64,000 nucleotides of DNA from Chondrosia reniformis (taxonomy: Eukaryota; Porifera; Demospongiae; Chondrillida; Chondrillidae): NCBI GenBank assembly GCA_947172415.1, contig OX359200.1, positions 4,156,501 through 4,220,500 on the forward strand. Reading direction: 5' to 3'. Shown here in pieces: positions 42,933 through 54,866 of the stretch. The notes under the pieces were generated by a model. It was not told where the DNA came from and did no database searches. It saw nothing but the letters and a program-made list of their open reading frames with translations. Positions within the stretch are counted from its first letter, which is position 1; the number at the start of each line of letters is the position of its first letter. The position numbers were made by a program, and so were the translations under genes.

Positions 42933-43325
42933 CAGGCCTGCCAACCTGAATTTTCCAAAAACCTTGAGACCCAGTAGGCCATAGGAAACGTTAGTGGCTT
43001 GCCTCCCTCTGTCATCAAAACGTCCGTTTCTGCTGCCATTAATTTAGGCAAGTATATTATTTTGTATATGTTTATATGGCTAAGTGCCTGTACTTAACCT
43101 GCATATATTATGCAATATGCAAGGTTGACGTCATCTAGAGATTGCATCATACAGTCGCAGCTAATCCACGGAATGGGGATAGACTACACTTTTTAACATG
43201 CAGAAAAAATCTGTGGCTGCTTGAGTACCCAAAATCCGTGAGTTTGAGTACCTACACCGTGAGAGAGTGAGATTTCGACTGAAACCGTGAGACTCATGGA
43301 AAATCCGGGAGAGTTGGCAGGCCTG
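42933..43325. mobile_element. hAT-like MITE
   Basis: 393 bp bounded by perfect 13-bp inverted ends CAGGCCTGCCAAC and flanked by GGTTTAA on both sides (42926-42932, 43326-43332). The empty site (GCTGGTTTAATGAGG) is at 16310 and in the outer units. The CAG start suggests hAT, though the direct repeat is 7 rather than 8 bp. It is related to 57513-57878. Confidence 0.8.
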
Positions 43326-43679
43326 GGTTTAATGAGGCTATAAAACTATTATATTACTATTATTATTATTATTATTGTTGATTTAAGTGCATCATGCATG
43401 TGCTGAATGCACACTAGGGCTATACATTGCCCCATGTAGCACTGTACAAAGAGTAATGAAACATATTATATACATTCGGGTTAAACACAATCCGTATAAC
43501 TTCTAATTCATCCCCTCCCAACAACCCTATCTTGAGCTCAAAATCTTCAATCAATCAATCAATCAATCAATCAAATCAGATAGAACATGTCCCCAAAATT
43601 TGGGGGTCGTTCTTACAATAATGAAAAGACAGCAGTAAATATACCCTGTAAACCAATAATATACTGAGCAGTTACGTAG

Positions 43680-44618
43680 TTACTTAAAATTATCTAGCCA
43701 TCTTTTTGGTGGTCTTCCTCTTGGTCTCTTCCCTTCTAAGTCTCCTATAAACACTTTCTTCATTGTTCTGTCATTGTTCATTTCCTGCAGTCTTGTCAGC
43801 CACTTTTCCTGTCTTCTTTTCACAAGATCTAGAGTGCCTTCTTGACCTAGCCTCTCCCTTATAACCTCATTCCTCACCCTATCTACCTTATTCACTCCTT
43901 CAATTCTCCTCAACACCCTCATCTGCGTGGCTTGCACCCTTGACTGCCACTTCTTTGATAGGCTCCAAGCTTCACAACCATACATTAGCATGGGTATCAT
44001 GGTGGCGTTCACAAACTTCAGCTTGGTGTTCTTGCTTAGCTCATTCCTTCTCAGAACTACATCACTCATTCCTCCAATCATCCTTGTTGGATTTCCAATC
44101 CTCACCTCAACTTCCTTTTCCATACTACCATCAGCACTGATCACCACACCCAAATACTTTATTTCATCCACCTGTTCTAATTCCTGATCCCCTATTCTCA
44201 CTTTACATGGCCCTTTCTGTCTTGCAACCTTCATCACCTTTGTCTTTTTCCAATTTACTTTCAGCTCCCATCTGCTAAGCACTTCACTCATCAACCCTAG
44301 ATTCTTCTCAAGCCCCTCTGCTGATTCTCCCATTAAGACCATATCTGCAAACTTCAGTAATTCCACACTCCTGGTGGACAGCTTCACCTCACTCACAAAA
44401 TCTCTCCTTGCCTCCTTCACCACTTTATCCATAAATACATTGAAGAGCAATGGGGATAGGGTACAACCCTGCCTCACTCCTTTCTGCACAGCAAACATCT
44501 TTGTTTCACTTTGCCCCACTTTCACACATGCCTTGCTTCCTTCATATAATGCCTGGATTGCCCTAAACAACTTCCCTTGCACCCCATACTCTTCCAATGC
44601 CTTCCACAACTTCCACAA
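43680..44618 (-). pseudogene. Reverse transcriptase C-terminal half (non-LTR)
   Basis: An open frame of 312 codons: GVRQGCTLSPLLFNVFMDKV (RT motif 4), then LLKFADMVLMGES, where the family (F/Y)ADD has become FADM, losing an active-site Asp. KVNWKKTKVM and YLGVVIS (thumb) follow, and a C-terminal region with MLMYGCEAW and KRPRGRPPKRWLDN typical of RTE-like and related LINEs. Catalytically dead as written. The clade is tentative. Confidence 0.75.
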
Positions 44619-44619
44619 C

Positions 44620-44877
44620 TCAAAATCTTCCCTGAGAGAATTGTTTATTCATGATCAGCCCCTCAATTCTCAAAAATCTATGGTTCCATTTCGACTCTAA
44701 TTCCATCAGCATTTCCTCCTTTCCTTTGAGCTCAAACCACCAAATATCTTTTTCTACTCCTCTTTTGAAAATCCTTTCCATGCTTAACTGTCTAGCTTTT
44801 TTCCAGCCACAATAGGTAGCGGCCTCCCTCTGGACTTGACTAGCTATAGCAAGCAGTGATCTACCCGTTCCCCACAA
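44620..44877 (-). pseudogene. Short coding remnant between ORF1 and RT
   Basis: An 85-codon frame (MWGTGRSLLAIASQ ... MNKQFSQGRF) directly upstream of the RT frame, offset by a frame change. It has the W- and K-rich character of LINE pol linkers, but no domain is recognised. It ends one base before the RT frame's ATG. Confidence 0.4.
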
Positions 44878-44886
44878 TTTCCTTAT

Positions 44887-45192
44887 CTACTGCCGTGGAA
44901 TGGTTTTTTGCAATTCTTCTGTCCTTAGACTAATCAATTGTGATGCAACAGTGCTGACGCTTTGAGTTCCTACATCTTTATGCATGTACTCTGAACCACA
45001 AGAAGACTCTGGACTCCCTATCCTATCTTCATTTCCATTCATCTTCATTTCTTGCAATTTGGTCAGCATCTGCTTTAGCTGCTCTATTTCGTCTTCTCTA
45101 GCTTCAATCCTACTTGCAAGCCTACTCACTCCTTGTTCTGCATCTTCTTTAAGGGTGGCAATTTCTTCCTTCAATTGAGCTACTTCATTCAA
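44887..45192 (-). pseudogene. Coiled-coil segment of LINE ORF1
   Basis: 101 codons beginning MNEVAQLKEEIATLKEDAEQ with heptad hydrophobics through EIEQLKQMLTKLQEM: a coiled coil, as in ORF1 trimerisation regions. It lies downstream of the PHD-like finger in the same element, separated by a frame break. Confidence 0.55.
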
Positions 45193-45234
45193 ACGGATAT
45201 CCTCGTTATCAATAAACCTTTGAACAACTACAGC

Positions 45235-45588
45235 TTAAGCTATAAGGAATTCCCATATAGCACAGAAGAAACAGAGGAAATGGACATCTTCCTGGGCAAC
45301 GACTACCTGTGCAATTTTGTAACACGTAGGATGCAACCAGCTACTATAAGTCTCACATTGAACCCAATCCTTTCTATCTCTCGCTGCTGACTCCCTATTT
45401 CTCCCATAAATGCACATTATTACGTCCACTTTACTCGGCGTTTTTGCCGACTGCTGTTTTATTAATTTATCGTCACTTCGAGCCGTCAAACTCTCCCTTC
45501 GCACTCGAACTGGTGTTACAACATCCTTAGCAAGGCTTTTATCTGGCACATTACCGATTTTAGCTGTTTTTGATAGCATTTTCTTCAC
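45235..45588 (-). pseudogene. PHD-like zinc finger of LINE ORF1
   Basis: After a basic N-terminus (KTAKIGNVPDKSLAK), the segment DRKDWVQCETYSSWLHPTCYK...HFLCFFC has the WVQCE.C..W.H..C...F.C..C layout of a PHD finger, with one Cys replaced by Tyr (CETY) and the first Cys pair degenerate. PHD-type fingers occur in ORF1 of some LINE families. Decayed copy. Confidence 0.6.
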
Positions 45589-46399
45589 CTTTATTCTTAC
45601 AACTTCTTACATCTTTCGATATACAATATATATTATACTGTTTATATATATATATCTAAATATATCTCTACTGTTTATATGCTCCCAAATTCACAATATA
45701 TATGTTTAATTCGGCACATTGCTGGCTCACTGCGTATGCATGCAGGATGAGATGGTTTATACCTACAAACTTAACAATCTGCCCCTGCACCAATCTAAGA
45801 ATCTGATATTGCCAGTGTCCTAACTAATGGTATTTCATTCCCCATACCAACTATTATTGTGTTTCTATATAGACTTTTCATGGATCAGTTGTTAATGTTG
45901 TTTTTTTTCATGGATTCAGTAAAGTATAAAATTATGTGACATCTTAATTCATATTAAATTGCTGTGTTCTGTACATGAAAAATCTAAGATACCATTTTCC
46001 TACATGCTATATGCCTTTTCTGTAAAAGAGCTTATAGGGGAACTAAACCTGAAGAGAGCTTTGGATGAGGATACAGGAGTCTTTTCTTTCTTCTTTTCCC
46101 TTCTTTCATCTTCTTCTCCACTGGGTCAGACAGCCGTTTCTGGGAATTCCACCCTTCATTAGTGATCCTGGGAGTCTTTGTCCTTTCTTTATTTTGATCT
46201 TCTGTGAGTCCTTGTATGTGTATTCTATGGCTTTTCTATCACGTTTAATTTTCAGTAGTCTCCTACTGGGGTTACAAATTCCCCCTAGTTTGATTGTCAG
46301 TTTATTAGGATAGGAGAATCCACCACCAATTAAAATGTAGACTAATTATTTATCTGGTAGTTAGTTTAGGAGGGAGAACATGGAGGAGGCATTGCTGTG

Positions 46400-46706
46400 G
46401 CAGTTGTAGCTCAGTGGCAGAGCAACTGGTGGTCATAACCAGCTGCATAGGATCAAATTACAGGTTTCATATGGTGTGAAATCTATTTGAAACTTCTTGA
46501 ACAGCCAGGTTTCAAAGGGTTGTCAAGAATGTGCTAACAGATTAATTTCACGGGTTTCAAGTTTTAACAGCCCCTTTTCCGAGTTTTATACATACTTTTA
46601 GACCTTTTAAAACCTTGCAGTTCAAAAGAGTTTCAAATAGGTTTCATGCCTTCTGAAACCTGATATTTGATCCTGTGCTGTCCTGGGTTCAATTCCTGGC
46701 AATTGC
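46400..46706 (+). pseudogene. tRNA-like sequence split by a MITE
   Basis: The 5' half (46400-46445) and 3' half (46678-46706) together give the same cloverleaf as 1696-1767. They are separated by a 232-bp MITE inserted just after the anticodon stem, with CTG duplicated. The T stem also carries changes (CTGGG/CCTGG). Confidence 0.8.
46446..46677. mobile_element. MITE (CAYAGGATCAAAT family) inside the tRNA-like gene
   Basis: 232 bp with termini CATAGGATCAAAT and ATTTGATCCTGTG (inverted, one mismatch) and subterminal GGTTTCA/TGAAACC repeats. The 3-bp target duplication CTG is at 46443-46445 and 46678-46680. The three sister units have the empty site. Confidence 0.85.
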
Positions 46707-47193
46707 TTCTTTCGTGTTTTTCCCTCCTATATTGATGTTTGACCGATTATACTTGTGGTTTGATTATCACTTCGATTATTCATGTGAATCATTAGAGTAT
46801 ATTTGCTGAAGTCACTGTTACTGGGTGCATGCATCATGCATGTACAAGTATAACAAAAGTAGTCATCGTGACAGATCTTTTGGTAATAAGTACAAACAGA
46901 GTTATTTGATGAGAATGGTCTATATAATGGTCATTTCTGTTATATATAAGCCCATGCATACCCACAACAGTTAGTATATAACTGGTGACCACACACATTA
47001 TCCTAAAAAATACAAAATTCATTATAATGGATATAAGATAAACTACGTAGCTAAACTAAAGAACATAATTCAATTAATAGTCAAGTTACTTCCAATTCAG
47101 GGAACAAACTTAATTTTAAACTTCACTATAATGGATATAAAATTGTGGTTTGAATGACCATAAACTACGTAGCTAAACTAAAGGACATAATAG
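46707..47193. other. 3' flank of GT61 copy 3
   Basis: Shared unit sequence. 47091-47112 is a short GT61 exon scrap (TTACTTCCAATTCAGGGAAC) left from the fragment seen at 17266-17340. Nothing else is supported. Confidence 0.5.
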
Positions 47194-48797
47194 TCAAGTT
47201 GGATTTAGTGATGGATATTGCTTGATCAGCTCTTTAATGACATCTTGAGTATTTACTGTAATCTGAATTTTATCAAAAGTTCCTTTGATAACATAGCCAT
47301 GGTAACGTCTACCTGTCAAGGTAGACAACATTTGAAAACTTGGATTGGAAATTTGTGCTTGTGGAACAAGTTCAAATATCAGTGCATTATCAGTCAGCCA
47401 CCAAAGATGAACCAAACCAGCACCATGCACACCTGTGGGAAGAAGGCACGCAAATCTACTTAGCTAAATTGACTTTAAGGAATTCACATTGTAACACAAT
47501 ACATAGGTCAGGCAAAAAACACTTTTAGTGACTCATGCTGTATCTTGCAACCACAAGTTTCAACTCTTAGATTACAAAACCTACCCATAAGGATATCTGC
47601 TTCATGGACCATTCTAATTTGATCACATATAGCATAATCCTCCATGAAGACAGAATTGACAGTTGCTCTGGGAAAGCTCTTCTTTAGGTTATCAATTAAT
47701 TCATCTTGGTTTTTCAGTACCCGCTGAAATGCTGAGAGTTTGTCATTGGTAAAACGAACGTATGGCTTACGTAAAATTACTAACATATTAACCTTTCCAT
47801 CGGTAGGGATGTGTTTGTAATTATCAACCAAACCACAAGCCTGTAAAACTTTAGCTCTAAATTTTGATAGATACGTGTCTGTTAATCCAGTGCCATTACA
47901 TTCAAAACATTTGTTAATTCTATCATTTTTACACCTAAACGGTACGGAGGCAAATCCCCAAGGTACTATAATAATCTCATCGGCACAATGGACCTTGTCT
48001 CCGTTAGGAATGTCTTCAATTGCTCTGGTGTTCCCAAAAATCTTTACTTCTAATTCAGGGAACAAAAAAGGAGTGTTCCACCTGTTCAAACGGAAGATGT
48101 AGGAGACGTCATTTCCTCCAAATTGTTCAATTGCCACAAAAAGGTTATACCAACCTAACATCTTAAAGTAGATATGTACAGCGTGACCACTGTGAATGAA
48201 CACCTTTCCTTTAATGTAGACCTCACATTTTCCCTTGGGTTGGGCCAATGCAACTCCTTTGACCAGTCTCTCCATGTAACCTCCATGTTCAACATGTTGT
48301 GAAAGGTCTCCAAATTTACATTGTGGTGATCTGAGATTGGCACTGATATTATCAGGATAGAGCCACATCCCACCATCTGCAAATTCATCCAAATGGTAAG
48401 AGCTAGAGGGCTGGAAGCCAGTGTTTCTCAATGTACAAATGCTGATTTTTCCACTGTAATCGGTGCCAATGCAGTCTATGCGACTGGAAGTATCACTCAT
48501 GCAGACTCGATAGTGCCGACTGTAAGTACGCTCTATAAACGTTTCACAAAAGGTGCCGGAATTCCAAGTAGATTTAGACTTATTTCCTGACACGTGAAGT
48601 CTACTTTTATTCGGATTAAAAGCTGACCGTCCTTGTGCGGAGTTGAACAAATCAAACTTGTCAGACTTAATCGGCTGATAATCAGGATCAGCTTCACTTA
48701 GTATGTCATGAGGAATACTTAGGACTCTTAAAAAGTATATTATTCCAGCTAAAAGTAGCGATACGAAGAAAATCCATCTTCTTCTACTATGCATCAT
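47194..48797 (-). CDS. GT61-family glycosyltransferase, copy 3
   Basis: Exons 48797-47585 (1213 nt) and 47432-47194 (239 nt), 152-bp intron, 483 aa, all open. The signal anchor begins MMHSRRRW. The catalytic signature EADILMG/VHGAGLVHLWW is intact, with the usual Cys-rich core (FRCKNDRINKCFECNGTG). It differs from other copies mostly in the stem (DPDYQPIKSDKFDLFNSAQ), where constraint is expected to be low. Equal exon lengths across four copies argue for recent amplification or retained function. It is divergent from inhibitor copy 3. Confidence 0.85.
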
Positions 48798-49937
48798 TTT
48801 TGATCAATACTGTACGTATATATTAGAGGGCTCTCCTAAATGCATATGCCAATAGCAACATCCGCCCGGCAAAGCATTTTAGGAAGCCTTTTTGGGCGCC
48901 CTTATATTGTTTTCAATTAACGTAATGGTTTCTTGTCCGTAACCTTGTAAACCGCGTCTGTCTCCAAAATGGCGGACGCTCGGCTGGCTGTCGTTTTCTA
49001 GCTTAAATGAGCTTTTTCCTCCTTAGCGTCGAAAGTTGAACCAGGGATTTAGAAACCACCTTTACTAATACTATGTAACAGCTTGCGCAAAAACGTTTTC
49101 TACGAGATATGGCCTTGAAAAATTGACGGCATGCAAGAGTTGTCCGGAATTCGTTAACCGGACATCTAATAAGAACCAGCAAGTAGTACGAGTTTACATG
49201 TGGGTGCCTGGCGCCCCACGAGTTTTTAAACTCAAACTAGACTTGTTTTAGAAAATATCCCTAACTGTAGAGATCGATAGAGGAGAGATTTATGGAAAGT
49301 ATCAATACGGACAATGAACAGGTACTTGATCTTGGAAGAGGAACGTGTGTGACCACAGAAGAAAGCACTGGCATTGTTGCTCCCATCATCTATATGCTCA
49401 TGTCTATATAACTGGTAATGTATACATATAATGCAACATGCTCCTGTAACTCTCTCATTACTTTATTGACCAAACTGTCAAACTAATGCTAATATGGAAT
49501 ATGGATTCGTCTTTTAAGTCCCCAAATTACGTACAAGATACAGTAGATTACTGATTGTAGATGCATAGTTTAAGTATAAAGAGTAAAACAAGGTCACTTT
49601 GACACTCCAGCCAAGATTACCCAAAAGCTGCAGTAGTGATATTTATTGGTATGATTATACACTTAGGAAAATAGTACATTCAGTTGAGGCTGTTTACAAG
49701 ATAGACTGACTGAAGTGAATGTACATAGCTTAAAGGCCCACTGTCATAAAAAGTGACATTTCAAAGTTGATAGGTATTTCCTCATTACTTACATAAGTGG
49801 TAGTATGATGAGGAAAAGGTGTTGTAGTTACACTATGTATATACATATAGTGGGGGAATCACAGAGTGTATATGATTATATGTTCTTTCTTGGCCTATGA
49901 ATGTGCACATATATAAGCTCCCTATGTATGTGTATAG
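48798..49937. promoter_or_regulatory. Divergent intergenic region, copy 3 (IS3EU empty site)
   Basis: GT61-upstream module with the uninterrupted CGGACG at 48973-48978, the GGGTGCCTGGCGCCCC hairpin near 49202, and the MESINTDNEQ segment from 49291. It is about 1.14 kb from the GT61 start to the Kunitz exon, the shortest intact version of the divergent promoter. Confidence 0.5.
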
Positions 49938-49953
49938 TGGCCACGGAGACCCC

Positions 49954-50190
49954 CACACGAGATCAAATCTCAGGTTTCAGAAGGCATGAAACCTATTTAA
50001 AACTCTATGAACTGCCAGGTTTCTGAAGGTATGAATGTATGTATGTATAAAATTCGGATAGGGGGCTGTTAACTTGAAACCAGTGAAATTAATCTAGTAG
50101 TACATCCTTGAGCACCCTTTGAAACCTGAAACCTTGAAATTTTATACAAATAGATTTCATGTCATATGAAACCTGTAATTTGATCCTGTG
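49954..50190. mobile_element. MITE inserted in a Kunitz exon
   Basis: 237 bp, same family as 46446-46677: left end CACACGAGATCAAAT, right end ATTTGATCCTGTG. The flanks (GAGACCCC / CCAATAGATGC against the uninterrupted GAGACCCCCGATAGATGC) fit a 2-3-bp duplication. The insertion adds stops in the exon but leaves the Kunitz cysteines downstream untouched. Confidence 0.8.
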
Positions 50191-53069
50191 CCAATAGATG
50201 CACTCTACCAGCTGAAAGTGGCCTCTGTAAGGCTGCTTTTCGACGTTTTTATTTCAACTCTGACTCTGGTCTGTGTGAACAGTTTATTTTTGGAGGATGT
50301 GGAGGGAATGACAATAACTTTGAGACTATTGAGCAGTGCCAGCAAACTTGTAAGTATAGGACTGTTTTGTTTTGCCAAAGCACCGTGTCTGGAATAATTG
50401 AAGTCTTTGGCAATATTTGCAATTCAGGCTCCTAGATAGTGATGAAAGAAGATGAATGATTTAAAAAAATGTATAAAATATGTTCCAGTTGATATATTTT
50501 TGATAGAGAAATGCAGTTAAATTTGTATCGAAGTTCTCTAAAACACTACAGGTCCTACTGCATGTTCAGTGCATGGTCAGCACTACTTTGATATAGAGGA
50601 CGGAGAGTGTGTCCCCTGCATTGGTACATGCACTGAGCCTCAGGTTGTTTGTATTGCCGTTTGTGCGAGTGGCTGTGAATGTCCAGTTGGAACTCTATTT
50701 GATGAAAAGACAAGGGCTTGTGTTCTTCCAATACAATGTCCATAAAAATGTAAGTTACTATGTGAAACTACTGTACTTATTTTGTAGTGTATTAAATATA
50801 ATAAAGGGTGTACAGTATGTATAGAAGTAGCCGATTTATGGGCAGAATATACACACAAGTGCAGATGTTTGTTTAATAGAATTCTCTTATAAACTTGATG
50901 TATGTATGACCTCAAGCTTAGAGTTAATACATGCATCTAATTGAATCAAAAATATAGCTGCAGTACTATTTAGGTAAAATGACCCTGTTTTACGTATGTA
51001 TGGATTATTCCCTTAAAACTGACAACAAATAGATTTTTTGCCTATTCAACTCCCTAACCATTGTGATTTTACTAACTGAAAGGTTTTGAAGCTGTGAATA
51101 ACAGCTCCAAGCAGATGAAACAGGTATAGGCCTACTTCTTCTGGAGAATAGGCAGCCTTATGTTTGAATGTGCTAGATAGGAAGCAAGGTAGTTCTGAGG
51201 ATACTAGAAGTGGGTACTTTTTTTCAATTGAAAGCGGTTGGTCATCTGCTCCCTCTGTCTTCGGCTACAACATAATATTGAGATGTATTGGCAAGAAAAC
51301 TTTAGGAACAAAATTTTACAAGTATAACATACAAGAAAAATGGGGAATAGAAATCAAAGAGAACTTGGGTTAGGGTGCTGCAACAGTAACTAGTACATCT
51401 GGATAATGAGGGAGAAGGACAGTGATAATGCGATAAGGGTATATACCCGTATGTCACTTTTGTACTGTCAGCCTTATCACATGATCACTGTCTTGTTCCA
51501 CAGTGTACTAGTTACAAGCACTGCCGTTCTTTCTTCTAACTTGTTTGGCCAGGCACTCAGTCAACTTTAAGATATCTTTTGATCTCTCATGTATATAGAC
51601 TGTTTTGAAGGTGGCAATTTTTACTTACCTGGTAGTAGCTGGAATTGTTCAGATGGATGCAATACATGGTATGAGTAAAGGACACCTATGTACGTATACG
51701 TATTTTAGATTTTCCTTCCTCTTGCTTGGAATATGCTATGCAGTGGTTGCGCTGGTGGTGTTGTTACATCTACCTTAATCACATGTGAAGGTATGCCATT
51801 CTTGTGTCATGCATAAGTAATGTATGGAATATTTGTTGTAATTATAATGAATCAAAGATTTGTGAGCTTTGGCAGCAGTAATGAATTCATTGTGTGTGCT
51901 GCATGAAGATCACTAATTTTTAATTCATTAAACTGTAAAACACCATTTCCTGCACAATACATAATCCATTCTACAGCTGTTTCTGGGAATGTCACACTTA
52001 ATCAATGTCTCTATATAGATCTAAAGTTCCTTAGATCCTTAGCTTCTCTGTTATATGTGTATACAAATTAAATAGAATATAAGGAGCTTAAGGAAATCAA
52101 AGTCTATGAAATGGAATTTCAGGTTTATATATAAGCTATGTTGACTCAATATAGGACAATACATATAGATATACCCTTAGTTGTAGTAACATTTCTTTGG
52201 TGATGGGGTATGAGGTACCACAAGAAGTGTAATATTAGCTAATTTTGTTTGTACATGATCTATAACGGCCTACTATACAACTGCAAATTTTTGATCGAAA
52301 AAAATAGAGAAGTCACTATAGATTCTGAATTCCTGTTTAGCTGTGTCATAAATTAGGGTATTGGGAAGACTACTATCTAAATGGGGAGGTCATCAGTATA
52401 TGTATACAGTGAAACCTCTCAATAACGGACAAGTTGGTGCAAAAGGACTTATCCACTATTCGGAGGCTGTCCTTTACTGAGTGGTTTTCATAATAGAAGC
52501 TTTATATCTGTATACAATGCTGTCTGAAATGGGTTCAGCTGTACGTATGTTAATTCGTTAGTACATTCAAAATTAGTCGATAGGACGCTTTTACTTCGTT
52601 AACAGCTCCATCAATACTCGGTGAGAGGCGTCCCTCGTTACGTACGGAAATCGTTCAGTTTTTCTGACTGCAACCGTAGCTAGATAAGACCCTCTTTGTC
52701 CATTAAAAGAGTTTTTTGTATTACAAAAAGTCCTTGGGATTGGGCAGAGTGTCCATTATCCAGAATTCGGAGGTCGTCCGCTATTCGGGAGTTGTTAATG
52801 TACTAATCGTATACAAAAATAAGTTGGCATGCTGTCCGTTATACGGTGACTGTCCGCTATTGGGAGTGTCCGTTAATAGAGGTTTTACTGTACTTTGATT
52901 CTGGAAAAGTATATACCTAGGGTAATGTTATTAAGTAGTCCTTTTTAGGACTAATTAATATTCATACATAGTTAAACATGTACATACACACATTGATACA
53001 TATTGTATACATACTGTACATATTATATGCCTGCAGTACATATACGTATATTTGGAGTATACCAGGTTC

Positions 53070-53730
53070 TATATACAGTACAAGTTACAATATACTAAGG
53101 TAATCTAATATAATATAATATAATATAATATAAATAATATAATTAATTAATTCATATGGCTCCAAGAAAGGACTTAGAAACAAAATGGGCATATCATCAT
53201 AAAGTTTAGGGTATAAAACTCATTTTAAATTAAGGGATTTTTAATTTAGGCCTCCGTTTGTTAGAAAACAGAGGACAAAGTCTGCATATAAAAGGCCATA
53301 GGACTATAGAAAACCTATGGGAAATTTATATGCAAACAATGTGTTATATTGATAAAAAATTTCAATTTGTCAGATAACTGTGAAATCAACATATATCATG
53401 GTACATGTGTATAAGAAACGTCTGACGAAGTTTTGCTTAATTAAATGAGCAAAATAATCAAGATATAATGAAGAATTCAAAGTTACGATTGCGCAAGCTG
53501 GTGATGTATTGTGATGTTTTTCTAATGCGTCACCAACACCTTCGTATGTCGCTCCGTACACACATTTTGTGAATCATGTGACGTTGCGTAAACGTCACCG
53601 ACTCGTCGCTAAAGAAGATCATCCTTCGAGAACGGCTATGACAAGTCGACGCTCTCCTACGAGAAGGAGCTACCGAACAGGCGAGTTGTAGCGAAGGTTA
53701 GATAAAGCGTTTTTGTATACGTTCCCGTCA
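53070..53730. repeat. Dispersed repeat inverted relative to 19530-20185
   Basis: About 650 bp in the last intron of inhibitor copy 3, mirror of 19530-20185; the ATAAT-rich stretch at 53100-53140 is expanded here. It starts at the ACAGTACAAGTTAC terminus shared with fold-back sequences. Confidence 0.6.
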
Positions 53731-53884
53731 AGTTTGAGGCAGAGTTGTTCCTATATTGATGCGAAAGACTGGATTCGTTTGGTCGACCGTATTACTTTGG
53801 TAATTTAAGCTCTGCCTTCTCTTCTTACGTTATCTGTTAATATTTTTACTTGTCCATGTGTAGGAATTAGGAGTGTTTGTTGCG

Positions 53885-54060
53885 ATCATTACGAGAATAA
53901 AGCTTTGTTGAGTGTCAGCAACATGAATTTACTAATTTCCTATTTATACTGAATTGTATTCCCACTCCTCATATATTGCTGATGCATGAAGACCTCTGGG
54001 TCGAAACGTCCAGAATTAGTAAATTCATATTGCTGACTTTCAACTAGGCTTTATTCTTAT
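53885..54060 (+). mobile_element. Penelope-like terminal remnant with degenerate hammerhead core
   Basis: Inverted arms (about 53892-53937 and 54015-54057; ATGAATTTACTAATT / AATTAGTAAATTCAT) enclose TGAAGACC-TCTG-GGTCGAAACGTC. That is a hammerhead-like stem II and GAAAC, but the CUGANGA box has lost its first C. No RT is nearby. Likely a terminal scrap of a Penelope-like element. Confidence 0.4.
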
Positions 54061-54164
54061 CCATGTTAGTACGTTTTCCATGTGTACTACATACAGTAAC
54101 GAAATTGCTTATAGCGAATGTCTATAAGTATAGTGAAATACTTTGTTAGCTAATTACACTCAAG

Positions 54165-54730
54165 TACACTACACAGTGCAAGTTACTAGCAAATATATAA
54201 AATATTAAATTACAATCAAGTACTACACAGTACAAGTTACAAATTTAAGAGATCCAAGTGACTATGTAATATTAAAATTACAATCAAGTACTAGCTACAC
54301 AGTGCAAGTTACAAATTTAAAGAGATCCAAGTGACCCCTAGGATAATCAGTATTTTAAACAGTACAAGACTTTAGTCACACTAGTACTGTTGCAGGCTTT
54401 GAAATCCTCAACTACTGCATAGAGAGTAGTAGTTGATACAGATCATCCAATTGCAAGGGAGAACACATGGCCTACCAATTACCTTTTCACACCTTAGTAT
54501 AGACTGAAGATGATGCATCTGCATGCCATATATCAACAAAGGCTTCAGTATTAAAGGGGTCTCAGCTAATAACCACAGCAGATTTGATTTGCCTTGTGAG
54601 GGAGCTAAGAACACCGACGGTTGGTTGCATGCATTGGCATAATCAACAGGGTTAGAGACCATTTTGTAACTTGTACACAAGGGACATCATATACGTATAT
54701 AAAGGCCTTGGCCTTTTATGTCCCTTGTGT
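54165..54730 (+). mobile_element. Single arm of the fold-back element
   Basis: Matches one arm of 17345-18335 (AAGTACTACACAGT, CTACCAATTACCTTTTCACA, AACAGGGTTAGAGACCA, ending in a CAAGGGACAT...ATGTCCCTTG hairpin). It ends 30 bp before the inhibitor tail exon's acceptor, so the fold-back element landed in the intron very near a splice site. Confidence 0.65.
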
Positions 54731-54866
54731 ACATATATACTCAAATTCATTTTATCAAGGTAAAAATGATGATTTGGAGAACCCAAGCTCAGCATCTGAT
54801 GTTGCAAAGCAATCAACTCTTCTCTTAGCAACAGTTATTATGGTTCTCATTTGCTTCTTTTCTTGA

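Larger units (their letters stand above)
43350..45625 (-). mobile_element. Non-LTR retrotransposon with ORF1 (PHD-like) and partial RT
   Basis: Minus-strand element. The 3' end at about 43350 is an (ATA)n tail, with a (TTGA)n run at 43550-43577 in the 3' region. Coding pieces in order: a PHD-like zinc finger, a coiled coil, a short segment, then the RT C-terminal half. The endonuclease and N-terminal RT are missing, so it is internally deleted. It interrupts the 3' flank sequence that resumes at about 45660. Confidence 0.75.
49938..54866 (+). pseudogene. Kunitz/TIL/pacifastin inhibitor, copy 3 (MITE insertion and stop)
   Basis: Kunitz exon 49938-50349 is split by a 237-bp MITE just before the first Cys; the domain after it is complete (six Cys, Lys after Cys2). 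TIL exon 50552-50749 is full length but has TAA at 50743-50745 where other copies have CAA. Pacifastin exons 51599-51668 and 51744-51790 are intact (CFEGGNFYLPG..W, DGCNTC, CAGGVVTSTLITC). The tail exon 54760-54866 ends [15 protein letters not shown]. All junctions are phase compatible. Without the MITE and the stop this would be the only complete copy in the window. The last intron is enlarged by repeats at 53070-54730. Confidence 0.75.
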
